Shown here piece by piece: positions 25,014 through 29,982 of a stretch of 29,982 bases of DNA. The translations under genes were made by a program, and so were the position numbers. Source of the stretch: Paramuribaculum sp. (lineage in GTDB: Bacteria; Bacteroidota; Bacteroidia; Bacteroidales; Muribaculaceae); assembly GCA_009775605.1 (NCBI GenBank), contig VSPV01000013.1, forward strand, positions 1-29,982. The letters are read 5' to 3'. Within the stretch, counting starts at the first letter, position 1. Each line of letters opens with the position of its first letter. The notes under the pieces were generated by a model. It saw only the letters and a program-made list of their open reading frames with translations. It had not been told where the DNA came from and searched no databases.

Positions 25014-26486
25014 TCAGTTCTTCACAAGGCGCTCTATGTCGGCCGTTATATTGTCGCGGTGCTCATAGTCATAGAGGGTGAGCGAGCGTATCTGATACCA
25101 ATAGTTCCAGAATTTGTAAAGCTCGGTGACGTATTGCCTCATGGCCTCGTCTTTCTTGCTTTGCGAATCATTCAGATCCAGCGTGGATATCTTGCCTATC
25201 ATATAGGTCTGCACATTGGTATCATAGCGTTTGCGGGCTATCTCGTTTGAGCGGGCTGCTATGGCAAGCTGCGACTGCTGGTTGCAGAACCGCTCCACGA
25301 GCACAAACAGGTCCTGATTGAAATCGGCCCGCTCCTGACGCAGCCGGCTTTCGGTGACACGCCGGTTGCTCTCGGCCACCTTCACCCGCCCGCGGCGCTT
25401 TCCCCAGTCGAGAAGAGGAATGGAGATTCCCACTTCCACAAGCTGATTGCCGCGCAGATTCCTGTAGCTGTCGGCTGCCTCACCGGCCGTTCCCGTGTAA
25501 CCGATCTGCGCGAACAGACTTATCTGCCTGAGATTGCCTTTTGCCTTGGCTACCTCATAATCGGCTTCGAGCTGACGCCGCCGTATGTTTTTGGCGAATT
25601 TATTGTTGGTGAGCGCACGGTCGAGCGCGTCGGCATAGCTGATTTCAGCCACCGGCACCGACGACGGCACCACCGGCACTATCTCGGTGTCCTCGTCAAT
25701 GTCGAGAAACGAACGCAGCCGGAACATGTCGCTTTTAAGCGTACTCTCGCAGTCGGTAAGCTCCGAGCGTGCATCGAGCAGATTCAGCTCCATCTGCAGC
25801 AAGTCGTTCTGGCTTATCTGGCCCATATTGCGTTTCTCTATGGCCACGGCATAGAGTTTTTCGGCATTCGTAAGGTTCTGACGGGCTGTGGCGAGATTCT
25901 CTCGGCTCAGAAGCAGCGTGAAATAATACTGCACGGCGAGCATGGCCACCTCTTCCGTCGCGCTCAGAAAGGCGGCTTTGGCCTCGCTGTAGCGCACGGG
26001 CTCTATGCGGCTGTCCCATTTCATGGTGTTCACACCGAATATGGGCTGCTGAAGAGTTATCGCCACAGGAATCGACATGTAGCGGTTGCGTGTAGCCTCT
26101 CCGAACTGACGAAGGAAATCAAGCGAAGACACCAGGCTGATTTTACCGCCGGTCAGTCTCACATTCTGCGTGACCGCAAGCTGTCCTCTGGCCGTAAGAT
26201 GGTTGTCCTTTACGAAGCTGTAATCGCCATCGCCGTTCATATACGACGAATATTGGTTTGCATAGCTTGGCGCCGTGGCGCTGAACGATACCTCCGGGAG
26301 CTGGTCGGCACGGAATGTGCGCCATTCCCAGTAGGCAGTTTTCAGCTCGTCGAGGGCCACGGCCGCATCCACGCTCTTCAGCCGCGCCATAGCTATGGCA
26401 TCTTCGAGGGTCAGGGTCAATTCGCCCGCCACTGCTCCGGAGAGCAGCGGCGCGGCGAATATTATGGAAGTAAGGAAGCGTCTCAT
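25014..26486 (-). CDS. TolC-family outer-membrane efflux protein
   Basis: A 490-residue outer-membrane channel of the TolC/OEP family. A signal peptide covers residues 1-20 (MRRFLTSIIFAAPLLSGAVA) and is followed by LTLEDAIAMAR, the usual start of the first OEP repeat. Two long alpha-helical halves rich in R, E, Q and A follow. It would complete the tripartite pump with the membrane-fusion protein and ABC transporter encoded upstream. Its ATG overlaps the TGA of the preceding permease (ATGA), so translation is coupled. Its GC content is clearly higher than that of the two permeases next to it. Confidence 0.9.
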   Translation of the reverse strand: MRRFLTSIIFAAPLLSGAVAGELTLTLEDAIAMARLKSVDAAVALDELKTAYWEWRTFRADQLPEVSFSATAPSYANQYSSYMNGDGDYSFVKDNHLTARGQLAVTQNVRLTGGKISLVSSLDFLRQFGEATRNRYMSIPVAITLQQPIFGVNTMKWDSRIEPVRYSEAKAAFLSATEEVAMLAVQYYFTLLLSRENLATARQNLTNAEKLYAVAIEKRNMGQISQNDLLQMELNLLDARSELTDCESTLKSDMFRLRSFLDIDEDTEIVPVVPSSVPVAEISYADALDRALTNNKFAKNIRRRQLEADYEVAKAKGNLRQISLFAQIGYTGTAGEAADSYRNLRGNQLVEVGISIPLLDWGKRRGRVKVAESNRRVTESRLRQERADFNQDLFVLVERFCNQQSQLAIAARSNEIARKRYDTNVQTYMIGKISTLDLNDSQSKKDEAMRQYVTELYKFWNYWYQIRSLTLYDYEHRDNITADIERLVKN

Positions 26487-27724
26487 TGGTCTTTCAGTGC
26501 CTCAGCCGGATTGATGTTCATAGCAACCCGCGCCGGGAAATAGATACCACATACAATCATTATCACGAGTACGGTCACAGTGGTCAGTGCTCCGTAAAAC
26601 ATATCGACAATCTGACGGCCCCTTACAAAACCGGGAGCGATATCCGACTGCAGAAAATAATATCCGACAACCAGCGCAGGGACAACGCTTACAGCAAGGA
26701 GAATCATTCCTTCGCCTAACAGGCGCCTGAAAATATCACCCTTAGTGGCACCATTGACTTTCCTGACAGCAATCTCCGGCACACGTTGCTGCGTCCTGAA
26801 CCAGAATGTGCCAAGGAAGCCGAGAAATATCACAAGCAACATGAATCCGGCGCATACAGCTGTATTTCGTATGAGAGTATTCATGCCGAAATGAACCTGA
26901 TCGGAATATTTTGATATATCTTTTATATCGGAGAAATACACCATGCCTCTTGTTAGGTCTGCATCGGCTAAAGACTCCAGAAATTCATGTGATTTACCTG
27001 GTTTCACCCTGATTATAACCTGGTCAGGAAAAGACCAACCAATTATAGGAATATATACGCTACCTCCCCATGCTCCTTCAAAATCATTTCTCTGTAAAGA
27101 TTTTGATACCGCACCAACATGATATAATCGTGAAGAATAATTATTAAGTACAACCATTTTGTTAAGGAACTTCTTTGCCTCAGTCTGATCCGGTATAAAA
27201 GGATGGTCAAATTCACCTACTATGATATCGCCTTTTTCGATAACCTTTGCGAGTTCTTCCGTGGTTTTACCATCAGTGGACTGCAACCGAAAAATCCTTA
27301 TCACATCCGGACTAACATCTCTCCCGTTTCCGGTGAAATGATAAAAAACCGAATCTTCGGTATATGATAAATCTCCGTTCCAAAAGCTCATGTCGTAAGG
27401 AGTGGCATTTTTCCCTACTCCCACAAGTTCAACATAGGGATTTTGTCGCATTTCAGCCATAAGCATTTCAACAGATTCAAGAGATCTTCCATACATTTCT
27501 TCAGGATTGCAATCAACCGTCCACGCATCTTTGGGAATCATCTTAACCTGCCCGACCACTACATCATTTGTGTCGTAGCCATAATTCTGGCTTTTTATTC
27601 TTATAACGGAAGCATAGAAGGAGAATATGGCGAACAATATTATCGCCACAACCGCAATCTCAATCATCATCCAGAGATTGCTGCGCCATTCATTGCGCAT
27701 CTGAGGTAATAAAAATCTTTTCAT
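26483..27724 (-). CDS. ABC transporter permease, FtsX/MacB type (second)
   Basis: A 413-residue inner-membrane permease. One N-terminal helix at about 17-40 is followed by a ~230-residue periplasmic MacB-like domain and three C-terminal helices with the coupling motif VPEIAVRKVNGATKGDIFRRL between the first two. The last residues (PARVAMNINPAEALKDQ) are a family hallmark. I start it at the ATG at 27724 (MKRFLLPQMRNEW); an in-frame extension to 27826 overlaps the preceding gene and is cysteine-rich and unlike the family. It begins 11 bases after the first permease ends and lacks an ATPase domain. Base composition is A/T-rich relative to the TolC gene. Confidence 0.88.
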   Translation of the reverse strand: MKRFLLPQMRNEWRSNLWMMIEIAVVAIILFAIFSFYASVIRIKSQNYGYDTNDVVVGQVKMIPKDAWTVDCNPEEMYGRSLESVEMLMAEMRQNPYVELVGVGKNATPYDMSFWNGDLSYTEDSVFYHFTGNGRDVSPDVIRIFRLQSTDGKTTEELAKVIEKGDIIVGEFDHPFIPDQTEAKKFLNKMVVLNNYSSRLYHVGAVSKSLQRNDFEGAWGGSVYIPIIGWSFPDQVIIRVKPGKSHEFLESLADADLTRGMVYFSDIKDISKYSDQVHFGMNTLIRNTAVCAGFMLLVIFLGFLGTFWFRTQQRVPEIAVRKVNGATKGDIFRRLLGEGMILLAVSVVPALVVGYYFLQSDIAPGFVRGRQIVDMFYGALTTVTVLVIMIVCGIYFPARVAMNINPAEALKDQ

Positions 27725-27735
27725 TTCCGGTATCT

Positions 27736-29010
27736 TTATTTGTTGGCATTTATGGCATCGACAACATTCACTCTTGAGGCCTGCCATGCCGGTACTGCAG
27801 CACTGATTATATTGAGCACGAAGCAAACAGCCAGTGCAGTTAGCAGAATGGCCCAGTTAAACATCATGGATAGAGCAGGAGTTCCGCCTTTACCTATATT
27901 CTGGGCGGTGTCATAGAGAGCGGCATAATTTATGCCGACTATTATTCCGAGGAGCAGTCCTAAAATGCCACCTGCTAATGTGATTAGAAAATTCTCGCTT
28001 ATTATATCGAGGATAATGCGAGAGCGTGTGCAACCGAATGCGCGCCGCACTCCTATTTCGCTTATTCTGCGGCGCATACGGCTATGGAGCATACTGCTGA
28101 GATTTATTGCAGGGACCAAAAGAAGGAGCATGAAGATAAGGAATCTTGATTTTCTCACACTTTCCATGTCCGGAGTAGCGTTTATTCCTCCAAGAGCAAA
28201 CGATACGGTTTCTATATCATAAGGAGACTCATGATAAATAGCTTTCCACCCGCTTTCCTCAAGTTCAGTGCTGAGTGCGGCATATCGCGCCTTGACCTGA
28301 TTACGGATTGAGCCAAAGTCTACACCGGGTTCGGCAAGAATTGCCACTGAAGTCTGGCCTCTGTATTCCTCAAAGCTCATATCTCCATCATTATGAGAAG
28401 TCGGGATAAACACATCGCCGGAGCCCAAGGTTGCGAGAGGTGAATTGTCTTTTATCACTCCAACCACTCTATATGGTTTGAAGCCGTATTGAAATGTCTG
28501 ACCTATAGGATCGATATCACCAAAAAGCTTGTATGCAGTGGTTTCTGCCACAACAGCCACATTTTCCATAGCATCAGCCTCTTCGCGGGTATAAAACCGA
28601 CCTTTTAGAAGGGTGTGGTCGAAGATTTTGAAGAAATCGGCATCGGCCTTACGTCCGTTCGCCAAAAACAGTTTTCCAGTTGGGCCTTTAATATCCTCTT
28701 TTTGCGCATATTGTTGGAAATAAGATACAGATTCTACCCCTTTGAGATTTTCATAGAGTTTTTTCGCCGCATTAAAACTGAGGCCTGCACATCTTACTCC
28801 ATTATCATTAAGACTTTCAAGGTGCATATTGCAGCCGAGAAGCAACCGTGGACGGTTAGATTCGGGAGCAAAAGGCAGTACGGGAATCTGCTGGATCATC
28901 ACCACAATCATTATAAGAAAGATTGTCAATGCCGTACCTATCAGCGTCACACCGCTTATCACCGGCTGGTGCCGCAGGTCGTATAAAATCTGTAATATCT
29001 TGTTTTTCAT
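27736..29010 (-). CDS. ABC transporter permease, FtsX/MacB type (first)
   Basis: A 424-residue inner-membrane permease built like MacB without its nucleotide-binding domain. An N-terminal helix (about 19-43) is followed by a MacB-like periplasmic core domain. Three helices close the protein: the first begins with FLIFMLLLLVPAINLSS, then comes the coupling segment RRISEIGVRRAFGCTRSRI, and the end reads PAWQASRVNVVDAINANK. It is 13 bases downstream of the ATPase gene. With the second permease it probably forms a heterodimer, in contrast to the MacB homodimer. Such pumps move peptides, toxins or lipid-linked substrates from periplasm to outside; the substrate here is unknown. Confidence 0.9.
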   Translation of the reverse strand: MKNKILQILYDLRHQPVISGVTLIGTALTIFLIMIVVMIQQIPVLPFAPESNRPRLLLGCNMHLESLNDNGVRCAGLSFNAAKKLYENLKGVESVSYFQQYAQKEDIKGPTGKLFLANGRKADADFFKIFDHTLLKGRFYTREEADAMENVAVVAETTAYKLFGDIDPIGQTFQYGFKPYRVVGVIKDNSPLATLGSGDVFIPTSHNDGDMSFEEYRGQTSVAILAEPGVDFGSIRNQVKARYAALSTELEESGWKAIYHESPYDIETVSFALGGINATPDMESVRKSRFLIFMLLLLVPAINLSSMLHSRMRRRISEIGVRRAFGCTRSRIILDIISENFLITLAGGILGLLLGIIVGINYAALYDTAQNIGKGGTPALSMMFNWAILLTALAVCFVLNIISAAVPAWQASRVNVVDAINANK

Positions 29011-29023
29011 CTGTTCTGGCTGT

Positions 29024-29698
29024 TTAAGAGATTACGCGTCCGTCAAAGAAGCGAATAATGCGGTCGGTCTGTTCGGCCTGAGCCTCGTTGTGGGTCACCA
29101 TCACTATGGTAACGCCGTCTTCCTTGTTCAGACGATGGAGTAGCGTCATTACCTCGGCGCCCATTCTTGAATCGAGATTACCCGTAGGCTCGTCGGCGAG
29201 AATTATGGAGGGAGCCCCTACAATAGCGCGGGCTATGGCCACACGCTGGCACTGACCACCGGAAAGCTGCGAAGGAAGGTGCTTGATACGGTGTGACATT
29301 TCCAGACGACGGAGCACTTCCTCCACCCTTTCATGCCGTTGCGATGCTGAAAGGCCACTACGGTAGCCCAGCGGGAGTTCCACATTGGCCGCCACGCTCA
29401 GCGACGGAATGAGATGGAAACTCTGGAAAACGAATCCGAGGTTTTTGTTGCGGAAATGCGCAAGTTCAGTGTCGGCCATTTTGTTACAATCTGTGCCAAG
29501 AATCTTTACGGAACCGGTGGTCGGTGTGCTCAGAAGTCCTATGATGTTGAGCAGTGTCGACTTGCCGCAGCCCGAAGGCCCCATGATGCTTACGAATTCC
29601 CCCTTCTCGACCTCGAGATTCACGTTTTCGAGAGCTGTGGTTTCCACATCCTTTGTGCGGAAAACCTTACTGATGTTTTTGAGTTCAATGATTGCCAT
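29024..29698 (-). CDS. ABC transporter ATP-binding protein, MacB/LolD type
   Basis: A 224-residue ATPase with all motifs intact: Walker A GPSGCGKST at 40-48, Q-loop Q92, signature LSGGQ at 145-149, Walker B IILADE at 165-170 with catalytic E170, and switch H203. The sequence is of the MacB/LolD/FtsE type that powers mechanotransmission transporters. It starts 2 bases after the membrane-fusion gene ends and is followed by two permeases, so it should serve as the shared motor. Confidence 0.95.
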   Translation of the reverse strand: MAIIELKNISKVFRTKDVETTALENVNLEVEKGEFVSIMGPSGCGKSTLLNIIGLLSTPTTGSVKILGTDCNKMADTELAHFRNKNLGFVFQSFHLIPSLSVAANVELPLGYRSGLSASQRHERVEEVLRRLEMSHRIKHLPSQLSGGQCQRVAIARAIVGAPSIILADEPTGNLDSRMGAEVMTLLHRLNKEDGVTIVMVTHNEAQAEQTDRIIRFFDGRVIS

Positions 29699-29700
29699 TA

Positions 29701-29982
29701 TTATTTAATCTTTAGTTTATCATATTGCATATATTCTTCCATGTCTGTCACAACCACTTCGTCGCCGGAGGCAAGACCCTCCAGCACTTCCACATATTCG
29801 CGGTTGCTGTCGCCCAGACGCACTTTGCGCTTCTTCACGGTGTTGTCGCCGGTTTTCACATAAAGTCCGTATTCACCGGGGCCCTTGAAGTAAGGGCCGT
29901 TGTGTATTCTAAGCACCTTGTCCTTATAACCGTAGTTTACAGTCAGCGCCGCCCGCCGCCCTGAACGCAGACGCGAATTATG
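29701..29982 (-). CDS. Membrane-fusion protein of the ABC efflux pump, C-terminal part
   Basis: The reading frame is open through the right edge of the window, so only about the last 93 residues are seen. They include the membrane-proximal beta region of HlyD/MacA-type adaptors: VLRIHNGPYFKGPGEYGLYV, then KRKVRLGDSNREYVEVLEGL and a final SGDEVVVTDMEEY, the usual end of this family. It would link the inner-membrane ABC transporter to the TolC-like channel. The promoter of the efflux operon must lie beyond the window. Confidence 0.85.
   Translation of the reverse strand, partial: HNSRLRSGRRAALTVNYGYKDKVLRIHNGPYFKGPGEYGLYVKTGDNTVKKRKVRLGDSNREYVEVLEGLASGDEVVVTDMEEYMQYDKLKIK

Noticed and set aside
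27725..27826. Upstream extension of the second permease with several cysteines (a possible small Cys-rich domain)
   Set aside because: It overlaps the end of the first permease in another frame, and the family-like start MKRFLLPQMRNEW begins at 27724.
1..29982. tRNA or rRNA genes, CRISPR arrays, insertion sequences, integrase or phage genes
   Set aside because: I found no cloverleaf-like segments, regular repeats, transposase motifs or attachment-site duplications; gaps between genes are short and explained by promoters and terminators.

Overview
The window reads as chromosomal core sequence from a member of the Bacteroidales. The gut family Muribaculaceae is my low-confidence guess, from protein flavour and a GC content near 50 percent. 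The evidence for the order is the promoter style (TAnnTTTG boxes, several with TTTG 19-20 bases upstream), start codons preceded by A/T-rich sequence instead of Shine-Dalgarno sites, and Bacteroidetes-type versions of many enzymes. I see no RNA genes, insertion sequences, CRISPR arrays or prophage genes, and no gene-free stretch above about 120 bases.

Layout. Bases 1-6700 (+): a stand-alone TrpB2-type tryptophan synthase beta chain with its own promoter and terminator, hisS, a Fur-family regulator, purA, a DUF1015 protein and a small membrane protein lying in frame just after the DUF1015 stop. Bases 6700-12030 (+): single-chain purL with its own promoter and terminator, then a PurF homologue that has lost the glutaminase catalytic cysteine and the other recognisable glutaminase motifs while keeping the PRPP loop and four Fe-S ligand cysteines. 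Bases 12069-16556 (+): an etfB-etfA-(unknown exported protein)-acyl-CoA dehydrogenase operon with a clear promoter and terminator. Bases 16593-21736 (+): holB, an AddB-like Fe-S nuclease without an adjacent AddA, and hemW. Bases 21756-23141: divergent rlmH (-) and nadC (+) around a perfect 18-bp palindrome carrying a -7 box on each strand.

Bases 23164-29982 (-): a tripartite MacAB/TolC-like ABC efflux cluster, transcribed from the right edge towards the left. The order is membrane-fusion protein (cut by the window end), ABC ATPase, two FtsX/MacB-type permeases and a TolC-like outer-membrane protein. A two-component pair follows: a response regulator with receiver and Fis-type helix-turn-helix but no AAA+ domain, and a histidine kinase with two membrane helices and almost no periplasmic loop. 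A plausible reading is that the pair senses envelope stress or transporter state and controls the pump.

Purine synthesis is represented by purA, purL and the PurF-like gene, in separate transcription units. The Etf and acyl-CoA dehydrogenase genes form a flavin electron-transfer unit. The best candidates for new biology are the PurF-like pseudo-glutaminase, the exported protein inside the etf operon, the rlmH/nadC palindromic promoter, and the AAA-less regulator with loop-less kinase attached to the efflux operon.
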